A program made the position numbers and the translations under genes. This document shows, piece after piece, positions 1 through 11,800 of a DNA stretch of 64,000 bases. Under the pieces are notes generated by a model that searched no databases, was not told the origin of the DNA, and saw only the letters and a program-made list of their open reading frames with translations. Each line of letters starts with the position of its first letter. Position 1 is the stretch's first letter. This stretch comes from Actinobacillus equuli (GTDB lineage Bacteria > Pseudomonadota > Gammaproteobacteria > Enterobacterales > Pasteurellaceae), in assembly GCF_900636745.1 (NCBI RefSeq), contig NZ_LR134310.1:2038501-2102500 (forward strand), given 5' to 3'.

Positions 1-175
1 TTAATAAGAAAAATTATTTATAAAATTAGAAAAACTTATCCAATTATCCACATAAATTTTGAGGAAGATCAGTTTTTTGCGTAAGTAAGCGCTTATTTCT
101 TGAATTAGTTCGCATTTTTTGTTTTTGGGCTTTGATAAAATTTCCTTAGTTATTATTTTATCGTGGAGACTCAAC

Positions 176-1834
176 ATGAGTGATATAGCAATTATAGTAA
201 GCTTATTGTCATTAGTCGCCGTATTGGGCTTATGGCTTGGGCACTTAAAGATCAAAGGTGTGGGACTTGGCATTGGGGGCGTTTTATTCGGTGGGATAAT
301 CGTCTCCCATTTTTCCACATTGTACGGTATCAAAATTGATGCGCATACTTTGCATTTTATTCAAGAGTTCGGTTTGATTTTATTTGTATACTCAATCGGT
401 ATTCAAGTAGGACCGGGCTTTTTCGGTTCTTTAAGACAATCCGGTCTAAAACTCAACGGTTTTGCGATCTTAATTGTGCTGTTAAGCGGTATTTTAGTTG
501 CTTTAATCCACCTTATTTTTGATGTACCGTTACCGGCTATTTTGGGGATTTTCTCCGGGGCAGTAACGAATACGCCGTCTTTAGGGGCTGGTCAACAGGT
601 GCTTGCCGAATTAGGCGGAGAAAATACTACCGCAGTAATGGGAATGAGCTATGCGATTGCTTATCCGTTTGGGATTATCGGTATTTTGCTTTCAATGTGG
701 CTGGTGAGAATTCTATTCAAAATTAATATAGATAAAGAAGCCGCTGATTTTGATAATAGCCAAAATCAACAAAAAGAGGGACTTGATACCTTAAATGTTC
801 GCTTAATTAACCCGAATTTAGGCGGGCTGAAATTGAAAGAAATTCCTGATTTTGAAAGCCATAAAGTGATTTATTCTCGTTTAAAACGGGGTGAAGAACT
901 GATCGTACCGAAAGTTGATACCGTCTTACAGCTAGGTGATGTTCTGCATTTAGTCGGCGAGAAAGCCATGTTACATAAAATGCAACTTATCTTAGGGGAA
1001 GAAGCGCATATTTCATTATCGACAAGGGGCACGTGCTATCGTTCTGAACGAGCGGTGGTAACCAATGAGAATGTTTTCGGTAAGAAAATACGTCATTTAA
1101 TGCTAAAAGGTAAGTATGAAGTGGTGATTTCTCGTTTGAATCGTGCGGGGGTAGAACTGATTCCTAATGGCGAAATGACATTGCAGTTTGGTGACGTACT
1201 GAATTTAGTCGGTCATCAAGAAGATATCGAAACGGTTCGGGCTATCATTGGTGATGCGCATCAGAAATTACAACAGGTGCAAATGTTACCGATCTTTGTT
1301 GGGATCGGCTTAGGTGTATTATTAGGTTCTTTACCGCTTTATGTACCGGGATTTCCGGTTGCATTAAAATTAGGTCTAGCCGGAGGTCCGTTGGTCGTGG
1401 CGCTAATTTTAGCGAGAATCGGCAGTATCGGTAAGCTTTATTGGTTTATGCCGCCAAGTGCGAATTTGGCATTACGTGAAATTGGGATCGTATTATTCCT
1501 TTCTGTGGTTGGCTTGAAAGCAGGGGCGAATTTCCTTGATACCTTGCTCAGTCCGGAAGGACTTTCATGGATGGGATACGGCGCTATTATTACCTTTGTT
1601 CCGTTAATGGTAACGGCATTGATTGCACGTATTTATGGCAAGATGAATTATCTTTCATTGTGTGGTTTACTTGCCGGCTCAATGACAGATCCGCCGGCAT
1701 TGGCATTTGCAAATGAAATTAAAGACGGGAACGGTGCGGCAGCGCTTTCTTATGCGACCGTTTACCCGCTAGTGATGTTTTTACGTATTATTTTACCTCA
1801 ATTGCTCGCTATTTTGTTGTGGGCAGCCGGTTAG
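176..1834 (+). CDS. yidE: YidE/YbjL-family putative transporter (AspT-type duplication)
   Basis: Inner-membrane protein of 552 aa with the typical layout of the family: an N-terminal bundle of about five hydrophobic helices, two RCK_C/TrkA_C-type soluble domains in the middle (about residues 190-370, each with a 'GD.L.LVG' signature), and a second helical bundle repeating the first. Both halves contain the AspT/YidE duplication motif ([13 protein letters not shown] in the first, [11 protein letters not shown] in the second). Length fits H. influenzae and E. coli YidE. The frame is open back to 119, but ATG at 176 has a GGAG Shine-Dalgarno 7 bases upstream and gives the usual MSDIAI start. Transport substrate is unknown; AspT itself exchanges aspartate and alanine. 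It stands alone, with a terminator behind it. Confidence 0.88.
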   Translation: MSDIAIIVSLLSLVAVLGLWLGHLKIKGVGLGIGGVLFGGIIVSHFSTLYGIKIDAHTLHFIQEFGLILFVYSIGIQVGPGFFGSLRQSGLKLNGFAILIVLLSGILVALIHLIFDVPLPAILGIFSGAVTNTPSLGAGQQVLAELGGENTTAVMGMSYAIAYPFGIIGILLSMWLVRILFKINIDKEAADFDNSQNQQKEGLDTLNVRLINPNLGGLKLKEIPDFESHKVIYSRLKRGEELIVPKVDTVLQLGDVLHLVGEKAMLHKMQLILGEEAHISLSTRGTCYRSERAVVTNENVFGKKIRHLMLKGKYEVVISRLNRAGVELIPNGEMTLQFGDVLNLVGHQEDIETVRAIIGDAHQKLQQVQMLPIFVGIGLGVLLGSLPLYVPGFPVALKLGLAGGPLVVALILARIGSIGKLYWFMPPSANLALREIGIVLFLSVVGLKAGANFLDTLLSPEGLSWMGYGAIITFVPLMVTALIARIYGKMNYLSLCGLLAGSMTDPPALAFANEIKDGNGAAALSYATVYPLVMFLRIILPQLLAILLWAAG

Positions 1835-1854
1835 TTAAAAGTTTTTAACAATAG

Positions 1855-1914
1855 ATAGCGGTCGGATTTAAAGGAATTTTTGCAAAATTCTCCGAGAATC
1901 TGACCGCTATTTTC
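1855..1914 (+). terminator. Stem-loop made of two inverted uptake-signal cores after yidE
   Basis: ATAGCGGTCGGATT (1855-1868) pairs with AATCTGACCGCTAT (1897-1910) with one G-T wobble, then TTTT. The loop carries the TTTTTGCAAAATT part of an extended uptake signal. Likely terminates yidE. Confidence 0.7.
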
Positions 1915-1988
1915 ATTTCATCTCTGTTCAGCAAATCAGATTCCTTGTAGAATAATCGTTTAATTTTTTATAGAAAAGAATAGATATT

Positions 1989-2567
1989 ATGAGCCGTACT
2001 AAAAAAACACGTCGTATTACCGACATTATGCCTGCTAGAAAAGCAGATAAAAAACCGGAACAACCTAAATTAGGTGGCGGTAAAAACCGTAAACCTACAC
2101 GTTATGAACTTGATGCAAAAGCCCGTGAAGAAAAGAAAAAGCGTAAACATAAAGGCTTGCCGACAGGTTCACGCAATGTAGATCCGGCGGAACAGAAAAA
2201 AGCAGTGGTTAAAGAGGTGAAAGATCCTCGTATCGGTAGTCGTAAGAAAATTCCACTTATGGTCGAATTTGTGAATAAACCGGAGAAAGGTCAAACGATT
2301 AAGCCGGTGCCGTTAGAAGAATATAAACCGCATTTATCTCCAGAACTAGAGCTTGAACAATTAGAGAATAATGAGATCTTAAATCAATTATTAGATGAAA
2401 TTGAAGCGGGTAAAACGTTATCGGCTAAAGATCAAAAATTTGTGGATGAATGTTTAGATCGTATTGACGAATTAATGACTGAATTAGGTATCCAAGATGA
2501 GGATGAAGATAACGGTGATGCGTTACTTCGCCAATTCGAAACCATGGATATTAACCAATTTAGATAA
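1989..2567 (+). CDS. yihI: Der GTPase-activating protein YihI
   Basis: 192 aa. The N-terminal half (about residues 1-75) is extremely Lys/Arg-rich and low in complexity (MSRTKKTRR..., [17 protein letters not shown]), and the C-terminal half is acidic and helical, which is the YihI architecture. In E. coli YihI stimulates the GTPase of Der (EngA) and so modulates 50S ribosome maturation in the cytoplasm. The start is the only ATG that keeps the conserved basic N-terminus; the Shine-Dalgarno is weak. It is followed after 14 bases by the DUF2489 gene and then hemN, an order found in other gammaproteobacteria (yihI next to hemN). Confidence 0.93.
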   Translation: MSRTKKTRRITDIMPARKADKKPEQPKLGGGKNRKPTRYELDAKAREEKKKRKHKGLPTGSRNVDPAEQKKAVVKEVKDPRIGSRKKIPLMVEFVNKPEKGQTIKPVPLEEYKPHLSPELELEQLENNEILNQLLDEIEAGKTLSAKDQKFVDECLDRIDELMTELGIQDEDEDNGDALLRQFETMDINQFR

Positions 2568-2581
2568 AATTACAAAAGCGT

Positions 2582-3049
2582 ATGATTCGATTTTTTCTCA
2601 TTATTCTTGCAATATTGATCGTGCTTTCAATGGCTGGCTATGCGGTTTACTTGATGTTGAAATTACGCAAACAGAATATTCAACACAAGGCATTATTAGT
2701 GCAAGCCGAGCAGGCTCAGAAAGCACGTTTTGAGCGAATTATTGATAGTATTGATGTGATTGCGCGCGCAATGCTTTCCGAACAATGTGATTTTTCGGAA
2801 GGTGTGCTTCGTTTAAAACCGCTACTTGACGTATTAGGCAAACAACTAAGTCAATATCCAGCGATGTGGGCGCTGTATCAAGTTGTCGAAAATATGCCGA
2901 TTTTAGACGAGCGCAAGGCGTTAAAACGTAATGAACGTATGAAGCAAGATTTACTTCGTCAATCGAAAGAAGTCGAGTTAGAAGAGCAAATTAAAGCGGA
3001 ATGCCATCAATTACTCATTGATATAGCACAGTTGAAGATTACATTATAG
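2582..3049 (+). CDS. DUF2489 family membrane-anchored protein
   Basis: 155 aa with one N-terminal transmembrane helix (about residues 2-27, hydrophobic with the short basic stretch KLRKQN after it) followed by a cytoplasmic helical region rich in Glu, Lys and Leu. This matches the DUF2489 family that sits between yihI and hemN in Pasteurellaceae. No enzymatic motif is visible and the function is unknown. It begins 14 bases after yihI and ends 30 bases before the chosen hemN start, so the three genes are probably cotranscribed. Confidence 0.8.
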   Translation: MIRFFLIILAILIVLSMAGYAVYLMLKLRKQNIQHKALLVQAEQAQKARFERIIDSIDVIARAMLSEQCDFSEGVLRLKPLLDVLGKQLSQYPAMWALYQVVENMPILDERKALKRNERMKQDLLRQSKEVELEEQIKAECHQLLIDIAQLKITL

Positions 3050-3079
3050 TGAGTGACTCCTATCTTTGAAGGAAATCCA

Positions 3080-4447
3080 ATGTCAGAAATTATTTGGGAT
3101 TTAGCCCTTATCCAAAAATACAACCAATCAGGTCCTCGTTATACGTCTTATCCGACGGCGTTAGAGTTTAGTGAAAGTTACAATGATGATGATTTTAAAG
3201 CGGCTGCGGCACGTTACCCGAATCGTCCATTATCACTTTATGTGCACATCCCATTCTGCCATAAATTATGCTATTTCTGTGCCTGTAATAAAATTATTAC
3301 CCGTCATCAGCATAAAGTAGATATTTATTTGGATTATCTTGAAAAAGAAATTAAAACAAGAGCGCCACTCTTTACTCATCGTACAGTAACGCAAATTCAC
3401 TGGGGCGGTGGTACGCCGACTTATTTGGATGAAGCGCAATCAGAGCGTTTAATGGCGATGTTACGCAAGCATTTTAACGTGAGTGATGATGCTGAAATCA
3501 GTATCGAAATGGATCCGCGTGAAATTGAATTGAATATGTTGGATCACCTGAAGACGATTGGTTTTAATCGTATCAGTATGGGGATTCAGGATTTCAATAA
3601 AGAAGTGCAAAAATTGGTGAATCGTGAGCAAGACGAAGAATTTATTTTTGCTTTAATGAAACGAGCGAAAGAACTTGGTTTCACTTCAACCAATATTGAT
3701 TTGATTTACGGTTTACCGAAACAAAATGTCGAAAGCTTTATGTATACGCTGGAACGTGTGATTGAGCTGAATCCGGATCGTATGAGCGTGTTTAATTATG
3801 CGCATTTACCAAGCCGTTTTGCCGCACAAATCAAAATTAAAGATGATATGTTGCCGGCTCCGGAAACCAAATTAACGATTCTGCAGAAAACGATCGAATT
3901 TTTAGGCGGTAACGGTTATAAATTTATCGGTATGGATCACTTTGCTAAACCGGATGACGAACTTGCGATTGCACAACAACAAGGTGTGCTACATCGCAAC
4001 TTCCAAGGCTATACTACCCAAGAAGAATGTGATTTATTAGGCATGGGTGTATCAGCGATTAGTTTACTTGGCGATACTTACGCACAAAACCATAAAGAAT
4101 TACAGCAATATTATGCAAATGTAGAAGAGCGTGGCATTGCGTTACATAAAGGCTTGGCATTAAGCAAAGACGATTGTATTCGCCGTGATGTAATTAAAGC
4201 GCTGATTTGCAACTTTAAGTTGGAATTTGACCGCTTGCAGGCTGAGTATCAAATTGATTTTAAACAGTACTTTGCCGAAGATTTAGCTCTACTTGAGCCG
4301 TTAGCAAAAGACGGTTTATTAGAAATTACCGAAAACAGCATTGTGGTTTCGCCTAGAGGCCGCTTGTTAATTCGTAATATTTGTTTATGTTTTGACGTAT
4401 ATTCAAGACAGCTTGCGAAAAGACAGCAATTCTCAAGAATTATTTAA
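3080..4447 (+). CDS. hemN: Oxygen-independent coproporphyrinogen III dehydrogenase HemN
   Basis: 455 aa radical-SAM enzyme that decarboxylates two propionates of coproporphyrinogen III to make protoporphyrinogen IX under anaerobic conditions. The CxxxCxxCxC cluster is visible at about residues 60-69 (CHKLCYFCAC); the first three Cys bind the 4Fe-4S cluster used with SAM. The GGGTPT motif follows at about 113 and a HemN C-terminal domain at the end. The frame can be extended to GTG at 3053, but ATG 3080 has GAAGGA six bases upstream and gives the standard MSEIIWD start and normal length. Confidence 0.95.
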   Translation: MSEIIWDLALIQKYNQSGPRYTSYPTALEFSESYNDDDFKAAAARYPNRPLSLYVHIPFCHKLCYFCACNKIITRHQHKVDIYLDYLEKEIKTRAPLFTHRTVTQIHWGGGTPTYLDEAQSERLMAMLRKHFNVSDDAEISIEMDPREIELNMLDHLKTIGFNRISMGIQDFNKEVQKLVNREQDEEFIFALMKRAKELGFTSTNIDLIYGLPKQNVESFMYTLERVIELNPDRMSVFNYAHLPSRFAAQIKIKDDMLPAPETKLTILQKTIEFLGGNGYKFIGMDHFAKPDDELAIAQQQGVLHRNFQGYTTQEECDLLGMGVSAISLLGDTYAQNHKELQQYYANVEERGIALHKGLALSKDDCIRRDVIKALICNFKLEFDRLQAEYQIDFKQYFAEDLALLEPLAKDGLLEITENSIVVSPRGRLLIRNICLCFDVYSRQLAKRQQFSRII

Positions 4448-4449
4448 GT

Positions 4450-4473
4450 AAAAGGTGTGTTTACACACTTTTA
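4450..4473 (+). terminator. Short hairpin between hemN and lptD
   Basis: AAAAGGTGTG, loop TTTA or close to it, then CACACTTTT. A weak intrinsic terminator for hemN or a leader hairpin for lptD. Confidence 0.45.
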
Positions 4474-4513
4474 GAATTTACGATGGGCGAGCCCATCCAC
4501 ATAAGGAACTATT

Positions 4514-6844
4514 ATGAAAACTCGTTATAGTGTTCTTTCTGTTGCAATGATGACAGCGTTTTATGCTCAGTATGCGCAAGCGGATTTGAGAGAACAGTGT
4601 CTATTAGGTGTACCGCATTTTCAAGGTGAAGTAATTCAGGGTGATCAAACCTTGTTACCGGTTGAAATCGAAGCGGATAGCGCAGTGATTAATCAGCCTA
4701 AAGATGCGACTTATACCGGCGATGTTGCGATTAAACAAGGTAACCGTTCTATCTTTGCAGATGAAGTACGAGTAGAACAAAATGGTGAGCAGTCCCGTCG
4801 AGCATTTTTGAAAGGGAAATATCAATATCAAGATAACCTTATTCAAGCACAAGGTCGTGATGCGGCAATGAATCTCAGTGCTGAAACTGCGGATCTACAA
4901 AATACCGAATTCCAATTAGTTGGTCGTCAAGGGCGGGGTACAGCGGAAAGCGGTTCGTTTAGTAAGAATAAACGTATATTAAGAAATGCTACTTTTACAG
5001 CGTGTTTGCCGAATGACAATGCGTGGTCTATTGAAGGCAATGAAATGATTCAGCATGTTGATGAGGAATATGCTGAAATTTGGCATGCGCGTTTTAAAGT
5101 ACTAGGTATGCCGGTATTTTATTCACCTTATCTGCAATTTCCAATTGGCGATCGCCGCCGCTCAGGATTACTGATTCCAAGTTTTAGCCGTTCGAGCAAA
5201 GATGGTTTTACTTATTCTCAGCCGTTTTATTGGAATATTGCGCCGAATATGGATGCAACGATTACGCCAACTTATTACTCACGCAGAGGCTGGCAAATTA
5301 GCCCGGAATATCGTTATCTAACCCAATTAGGTCAAGGTGTTATTGCTGGTGAATATCTTGGTAAGGATCGTTTAGACGAATATAAACCGGATGATAATGA
5401 CCGTAAGCGTTATTTAATGCACTGGCGTCATAATATGAGTTTCTTAACTGACTGGCGTTTGTATGTGGATTATACCAAAGTAAGCGACAAGCGTTATTTC
5501 TCTGATTTTGATTCTGAGCATGGCAGTAGTACGGATGGTTATGCAACTCAACAATTTAAATTAGGTTATTATCAACCGAATTATAATTTATCTATTTCGG
5601 GTAAGAAATTCCAAATATTTGACAACCCGAGTATCGGACCATATCGAGTATTACCGCAAATTGATTTTAATTACTATAAAGATAACTTGGTAAAAGGAAG
5701 TAATTTTAAACTTTTTGCACAAGCGGCTCGTTTTGAGAATGATAGTACATTAATGCCGAAAGCATGGCGTTTTCATGTAGAACCGACACTGAATTTCCCG
5801 TTTGCAAACCGCTATGGTAGCTTAAATTTCGAAACAAAGCTCTATGCAACACATTATATTCAAGAGAAGGGTAACAGTAATCGAGCGGGTGAAATTGATA
5901 AAAATGTTACTCGTGTTATTCCTCAAGTAAAAATTGATCTTCAAACGGTATTAGAAGCGGATAAGCAATTATTTAAAGGATTCAATCAGACATTTGAACC
6001 TCGCGTACAATATGTTTATCGTCCATATAAAGATCAAAGTAATATTGGTTCGAGTTTAAATCGAAGTGTAAGTTTCGGTTATGACTCTACTTTATTGCAG
6101 CAAGACTTTTATAGCTTCTTTAATGATCGTTCATTTAGTGGTTTAGATCGTATTGGATCGGCAAATCGCTTGACAGCAGGTGGAACAACACGTTTTTATA
6201 GTGATAAAACAGGTACTGAAGTGTTTAATTTTAGTGCAGGACAAATGTATTATTTAAGTCCGTCTAAAATTTCTGATGATTTTCGCACTACAGGCCGTTC
6301 ATCTTCATGGGCATTGGAATCTAACTGGAAATTCCACCGTAAGTGGAATTGGCACGGTGCTTATCAATATGATACGCGTTTAAACCAAACTTCATTAGCC
6401 AATACATCGTTACAATATAAACCGAGTCAAGATAAACTTGTTCAGCTTAATTATCGTTTCGCAAGTAAAGACTATATTAATCAGAACTTACGTAGTAATG
6501 CGTATGGACAAGATATTAAACAAGTTGGCACGGTAGTAGGCTGGGAATTGACGGATCGTATCGCATTTATGGCAAGTCATTACCATGATCTTGCACTCAG
6601 AAAACCAGTAGAAAGCCAGTTTTCTATGAACTATAACACTTGCTGCTGGAGTGCTAATGTATACGTAGCCCGTAAGCTTACTGCAACGCCAATCGGGGCT
6701 CCTGATACTATTAAAGATTTATATTATGACAATAAATTCGGTGTGAATTTTGAATTACGTTTCGGTACAAATTACAGTAGCGGCGTACGTAAAATGTTGA
6801 AAAAAGGTCTAATTCCTTATACAGAGCAGTATGGAATTAATTAA
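4514..6844 (+). CDS. lptD: LPS-assembly protein LptD
   Basis: 776 aa outer-membrane beta-barrel that, with lipoprotein LptE, inserts lipopolysaccharide into the outer leaflet. A signal peptide ends at about residue 23 (AQYAQA|D). It is followed by an OstA/LptA-like jellyroll domain (roughly 50-180) and a long C-terminal barrel. The cysteines needed for the two inter-domain disulfides are present: Cys29 near the N-terminus, one after the jellyroll (FTACLP) and an adjacent pair near the C-terminus (NTCCW). ATAAGGAACT is the Shine-Dalgarno. In E. coli lptD precedes surA/pdxA; here a terminator and the TPS locus follow. Confidence 0.95.
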   Translation: MKTRYSVLSVAMMTAFYAQYAQADLREQCLLGVPHFQGEVIQGDQTLLPVEIEADSAVINQPKDATYTGDVAIKQGNRSIFADEVRVEQNGEQSRRAFLKGKYQYQDNLIQAQGRDAAMNLSAETADLQNTEFQLVGRQGRGTAESGSFSKNKRILRNATFTACLPNDNAWSIEGNEMIQHVDEEYAEIWHARFKVLGMPVFYSPYLQFPIGDRRRSGLLIPSFSRSSKDGFTYSQPFYWNIAPNMDATITPTYYSRRGWQISPEYRYLTQLGQGVIAGEYLGKDRLDEYKPDDNDRKRYLMHWRHNMSFLTDWRLYVDYTKVSDKRYFSDFDSEHGSSTDGYATQQFKLGYYQPNYNLSISGKKFQIFDNPSIGPYRVLPQIDFNYYKDNLVKGSNFKLFAQAARFENDSTLMPKAWRFHVEPTLNFPFANRYGSLNFETKLYATHYIQEKGNSNRAGEIDKNVTRVIPQVKIDLQTVLEADKQLFKGFNQTFEPRVQYVYRPYKDQSNIGSSLNRSVSFGYDSTLLQQDFYSFFNDRSFSGLDRIGSANRLTAGGTTRFYSDKTGTEVFNFSAGQMYYLSPSKISDDFRTTGRSSSWALESNWKFHRKWNWHGAYQYDTRLNQTSLANTSLQYKPSQDKLVQLNYRFASKDYINQNLRSNAYGQDIKQVGTVVGWELTDRIAFMASHYHDLALRKPVESQFSMNYNTCCWSANVYVARKLTATPIGAPDTIKDLYYDNKFGVNFELRFGTNYSSGVRKMLKKGLIPYTEQYGIN

Positions 6845-6865
6845 TTTATAAAATCCTGGTATTTA

Positions 6866-6900
6866 AAAAGCTAATTTCATTTTTGGAATTAGCTTTTTTT
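6866..6900 (+). terminator. Intrinsic terminator after lptD
   Basis: AAGCTAATTTC (6868-6878) pairs with GGAATTAGCTT (6885-6895), eleven pairs including one G-T, followed by a run of T. Confidence 0.9.
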
Positions 6901-6994
6901 GTTAATTGAAATCTATAATACATTTAGAATTATAGACTAATATGGATAAATTAATATATTGTGAGTTATAAATAAACTAAAATCGCCTAAAAAG

Positions 6995-7011
6995 TGTAAA
7001 TTTTATTTACA
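6995..7011. promoter_or_regulatory. Inverted repeat in the TPS upstream region
   Basis: TGTAAA-N5-TTTACA inside an A/T-rich 225-base stretch before the tpsB gene. A TATAAT hexamer lies further upstream at 6914-6919 and a second interrupted repeat (TTACGC...GCGTTAA) at about 7033-7055. It could be a regulator site, but the regulator is unknown and no good -35 was found. Confidence 0.35.
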
Positions 7012-7069
7012 ATAAATATTATCTTGAATAATGTTTACGCAATAAGTAAGCGTTAATTTATTTAAGATT

Positions 7070-8822
7070 ATGTGTATTAAATTCCTTGTTTCATCTACCA
7101 TTTTCTGTGCTATTTATACTGATGCTCTTGCTGCCCCCGCAATCGATCCGGTCTTAAACAATTTGGATGCGGTAGAACAGCAACGCCAGCAACAGCAAGC
7201 TCAGCAACGAGAAGCGCAATTTACCCCGCAAGCCGATATCCGAATGGATACCCGCCAAGACAGCCACTTACAAATCCCGACGGATGAATCACCTTGTTAT
7301 CCCATTCATCGTATTTCTTTAATTGATTATTCTGCTGAAGAATTAAATCAAGCTAGCCAATTCCAATGGGCATTTAATAAAGCCGTTGCCGATTTAAAAC
7401 TGACTTTACCGCATTGTTTAGGTGGAGAAGGTTTAGGCATTTTAATGAAGCAAACACAAAATAATATTATTGAAAAAGGTTATGTCACAACACGCGTTGT
7501 GGCACAGGAACAAGATTTACGTTCCGGTGATTTAGTGTTGACCGTGATTGCGGGCAAAGTACGTCATACATTGGTGGCGGATAGCGGCATTGTGCCTCGC
7601 TTTACTCCGTTACATGCGCTGACCGGTTTAACGTTTGAGAAAGGCGATATTTTAAATGTACGTGATATTGAACAATCGTTAGAGAACCTAAAACGCGTAC
7701 CGACAGCGGATGCCAATATTGAAATTTTGCCGAGTGAAGGCGAAGGCAGTCAAGTCGGCGAAAGCGATTTAAAAATCAGCTATGCTCAAGCGATTCCATT
7801 TCGCCTTAATCTCGGTTTAGAGGATTCCGGCTCGACCTCAACCGGTAAATGGCAGGCTTCGGCAACCTTATCTTGGGATAATAATTTTCTCCGCAAACGA
7901 CCTTTTCTATACCAGCTTTACCCACAGCATCAAACGTCATTCGGATGATAAGGGCAAGCGTGCCAGCCGTAACCTTTCTTTCTATTATTCTATTCCTTTC
8001 GGTTATTGGCAGTTAACCGCTAACCATTCAAGTAACCGCTATCACCAACAAGTGTTTGGAGCTTTTGAAAATTATCTGTATGCCGGTGAAAGTGAAAACG
8101 ACAAGTTAACGCTTTCTCGCGTGCTATACCGCGATGCGGTACGTAAAACCACACTGTCCGGCGGGTTCTGGTCACGCAGTTCTAAAAACTTTGTGGATAA
8201 TGCGGAAGTGGAAGTACAACGCCGCCGAATGGCAGGTTGGGAAGCGGGCATTGCGCATAAAGAATATTTAAGTAACGCTACCTTAGAGATGGATATGCAC
8301 TTTAAGCGTGGTACCGGCGTGAGAGGCACAATCAGCGCCCCGGAAGAAGCGTATAACGAAGGGACATCTCGCCCTAAAATCATTACAGCTTCTATCGACT
8401 ATAAAAAGCCGTTTGAGTTAGAAGGACAAGCTTGGCAATTTCATACCAGTGTCAATGCGCAATGGAATAAAACCCCATTAATTGCCCAAGACCGCATGAG
8501 TATCGGCGGTCGTCATAGTGTACGTGGCTTTGACGGCGAGTTATCGCTATCGGGTGAACGCGGTTGGTATTGGCGTAATGAATTGAGTTGGAATGTCGGG
8601 AATCGCGGCCACTGGTTTTATTGGGGATTAGACGGTGGACGGGTTTCCGGCTTAGATGGTAACTCACGTTTAGGTCATCACCTAATGGGCACAGTGATTG
8701 GTTTACGAGGCGGATGGAAAGGATTTTATTACGACTATTTTGTCGGCAGACCGATGCGCCATCCGGAAGGGTTTAGAACCTCAAAACACGTTACCGGCTT
8801 TAATTTAGGCTACAGCTTTTAG
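7070..8822 (+). pseudogene. TpsB/FhaC/ShlB-type two-partner secretion transporter, frameshifted
   Basis: Outer-membrane transporter gene read in two frames. The first part (7070-7948) gives a signal peptide (to about residue 21, DALA|AP), a Gln-rich linker and the POTRA domains. It runs out of frame just after a 'SWDNN' segment and ends in unrelated residues. The second frame, open across 7890-8822, continues with 'SANDLFYTSFTHSIKR', the expected barrel sequence, and contains the VRGF loop motif (RHSVRGFDGE, near 8505-8535) and a barrel-type C-terminus ending in Phe. The joint lies at about 7880-7895 (AATAATTTTCTCCGC); ignoring one base restores a protein of about 583 aa, normal for TpsB. The 256-aa ORF starting at 8052 is just the tail. 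As sequenced the gene cannot make a complete transporter; a sequencing error is the main alternative. Its partner tpsA follows after 44 bases. Confidence 0.85.
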
Positions 8823-8866
8823 CCGAACATTTTACTGATTAAAAGCATTTTTAAAGGAATAACATC

Positions 8867-11800
8867 ATGAATAAAAAATCTTTCCGAGTCATTTTTAGTA
8901 AAACGCTACAACGCCTTGTGGTAGTGTCTGAATTAGCCAAATCCGAAGGTAAAGGCAGCGAAGCTTCTGCAAGCTCAACAAGCGGGCTAATTTCGTCAAT
9001 TTTTTGCAAAATCCGACCGCTTACCTTTAGCTTATTTTGCGCTTTAGGCTTTGTCAGCTTCTCGGAAAATGCGCTGGCGGAATTAGTTATTCAAGCGGAT
9101 AAAAGCGCCCCGAAACATGCACAACCGATAGTATTAAAAACGGCGAACGGCTTACCGCAAGTCAATATTCAAACCCCGAATGACAAAGGGCTTTCACACA
9201 ATAAATACAGCAAATTTGATGTAGATACCAAAGGGGCGATTCTTAACAACAGCCGTACCCAAACTCAAACGCAACAAGCGGGAATGATTCAAGGCAACCC
9301 TTATTTAGCCCGTGGTGAAGCGAAAGTAATTTTAAACGAAGTCAACTCGAATGACCCGAGCGTGCTAAAAGGCTATGTGGAAGTGGCGGGTAAAAAGGCG
9401 GATGTGATTATCGCCAACCCAAGCGGCTTACATTGCGAAGGCTGCGGCATTATTAATTCGGATAGAGCCACCCTGACGACCGGTAAACCGCAAATCAAAC
9501 AAGGTAATTTAGACAGCTTTGTGGTGGAAAGGGGTAAAGTAAAAGTGTCCGGTAAAGGTTTGGATAACAGCCGTGTGGATTACACTGAGATTTTGGCTCG
9601 TGAAACGGAAGTGAACGCTGGTATTTGGTCGAAGAAAGAAACTAAGGTGGTCACAGGGAAGAATACTATCAAGCGGTCGAATCATGCGGAAGATTTACAA
9701 ATTATTCACACAAAACAACCGCTTGCAGGCGAAAATCAACCCAAATTTGCTGTGGATGTCGGTGAATTAGGCGGTATGTACTCGGGCAAAATTCACCTTA
9801 TTGGTACAGAGAAAGGTGTGGGGGTTCGCAATGCGGGACATATTGGTGCCAGTGTCGAAACCTTAAAAATTGATAGTCAAGGCAGAATTGTTAATAGCGG
9901 TACATTAAATGCTAAAAAGGACGTACAACTAGTCGGTACGAAAGGGATTGAAAATCGTGGCAAAATTGAAAATCGTCAGGGCAATATTACCCTTAATACA
10001 CCGGCTGATATTCACCAAGACGGCATTATCGTTGCCCGTGCAGGTCATATTCATAAAACTGCAAATCAAAGTATCACGCAACACGGTGAAACGGTTGCCA
10101 AAGGCAATATTCGTTATCAAGCTACTAAAGTCACCGCTTCTAAGGATTCACTCATTGCTGCCGGTGTGGAGGTTAAGGATACGGCACAAGGTGAAACTCG
10201 TGTAATTGAAAAAGCTTCAGCAGAAGGGAAAACGATTACCGTTCAAACCTCAGAGAAAGCCACTTTACAAGGTAAGCACCTTGCTTCAGGTAGAATTAAT
10301 GTCAAGACTTCGGAAGCAAATTTAGATAACAGCTACACATCTGCGTATTCCATTTATGTTGATGCTTCTAAAAGTCATGTTCAAGCGAATAGCGCCACGC
10401 TACTTGCAAAGAACGATTTAACGTTAAATACGCCGGTAGGACTTGAAACCAAAGGAAGTTATCTAAAAGCAGAACGTATTACGACTAAACAACGTTCTCT
10501 CAATACGCAAGATGCAATGTGGGAACAAACTGGTCTCAGTGAGTTAAAACTGGAAGTCGTCGATAAACTGCAAAATCAAGGCGGTACTTTCAAAACACAA
10601 GGTGATTTATCCGTCAAAGCAAATGGTATTAATAACCGACAAGGGCGTTTATTAGCAAATGGTAAATTAACCGTCAATGCAGGAAAAGATGAAGTCGATT
10701 CAATTCAAGGAATTATGCTGTCGAATCAAACATTTTCAATTACCTCAGGCGAGCTTATCAATGATGCTGGTTTAATCCAATCGAATCAAAATGTGTCAAT
10801 TAACACACAAGGACAAGCTTTATCCAATCAACAAGGGCGTATTATCAGTAGTGGCAAACAGACTTTACAAACTGCTGATATCAATAACCGACAAGGTTTG
10901 GTTTATACGCAACAAGATTTCATTTTAAATGGCAGTAATCTCACTAATGACAAAGGCAAAATCAGTGTGGCTAAACAAGCGGATATTTCTCTTTCGGGTA
11001 AGTTAAGTCAACAGAATGGGGTAGTTGAAGTTCAGAAACTTAATTTAAAAGTAAATGCCCTGAATTCAACAGCACAAAGTTTAATTTTAGCGGATACATC
11101 AAATATCTCTACATTAGATAAATTAACCAATCAAGATAGTCGTATTATTACTAAACAAAAAGGTGATATACGAACGGGTAATACGTTAAATAACACTAAT
11201 GGTACGCTGAGCAGTCAACAAGGTTCTTTAACGATTTATACTGATAATCACAGTTTAATAAATGAAAAAGGAATTATCATAGCCTATCAAAATGCTACTA
11301 TCGATAGTGGTGTGATTGATAATAAGCAGGGTTTAATTTTTGCAAATAATGTAGCTCTTAACAGTAATAATCAAACCATCAATAATCAAAATACGCTATC
11401 AGAAAAGCAAGATAAAGGTATTATCGCTCTAAACTCATTAGTACTTACCACGGATTTACTAAATAATGATAAGGGAAATATTTTCTCGCGTAATAAGACT
11501 GTGATAAATACGAATTTACTTTTACAGAATACCGGATTAATTACGGCGAATATAGTTAATTTGGTTTCTCAAGTAATTCGTTCTAATCAAAATAGTGAAA
11601 TCAGTGGTCAGCAAGTCAATGTTAAGTCTCAAACTTTGGATAATAAAGGCAGTAAGTTGATAGCACACCAAATGGCACATATTGATGTGAAACAGGGTGT
11701 ACAGAATTACAACGGTACATTGGCAAGCCTAGGTAAAGTACTTTCGATCAATACGCATCAGTCAGAATTGAATAATGCAGGTGGTATGATTGCTGTGCAA

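Noticed and set aside
1-333. Minus-strand frame of 110 codons at the left edge
   Set aside because: It lies antisense to yidE and its leader, has no recognisable domain or Shine-Dalgarno, and the yidE frame explains the region.
2497-2733. 78-codon frame across the yihI/DUF2489 junction
   Set aside because: It overlaps two well-supported genes in another frame and shows no protein features.
8052-8822. Separate 256-aa outer-membrane protein gene
   Set aside because: Its frame is open upstream to at least 7890 with TpsB barrel sequence and no own signal peptide or Shine-Dalgarno, so it is the back half of the frameshifted tpsB.
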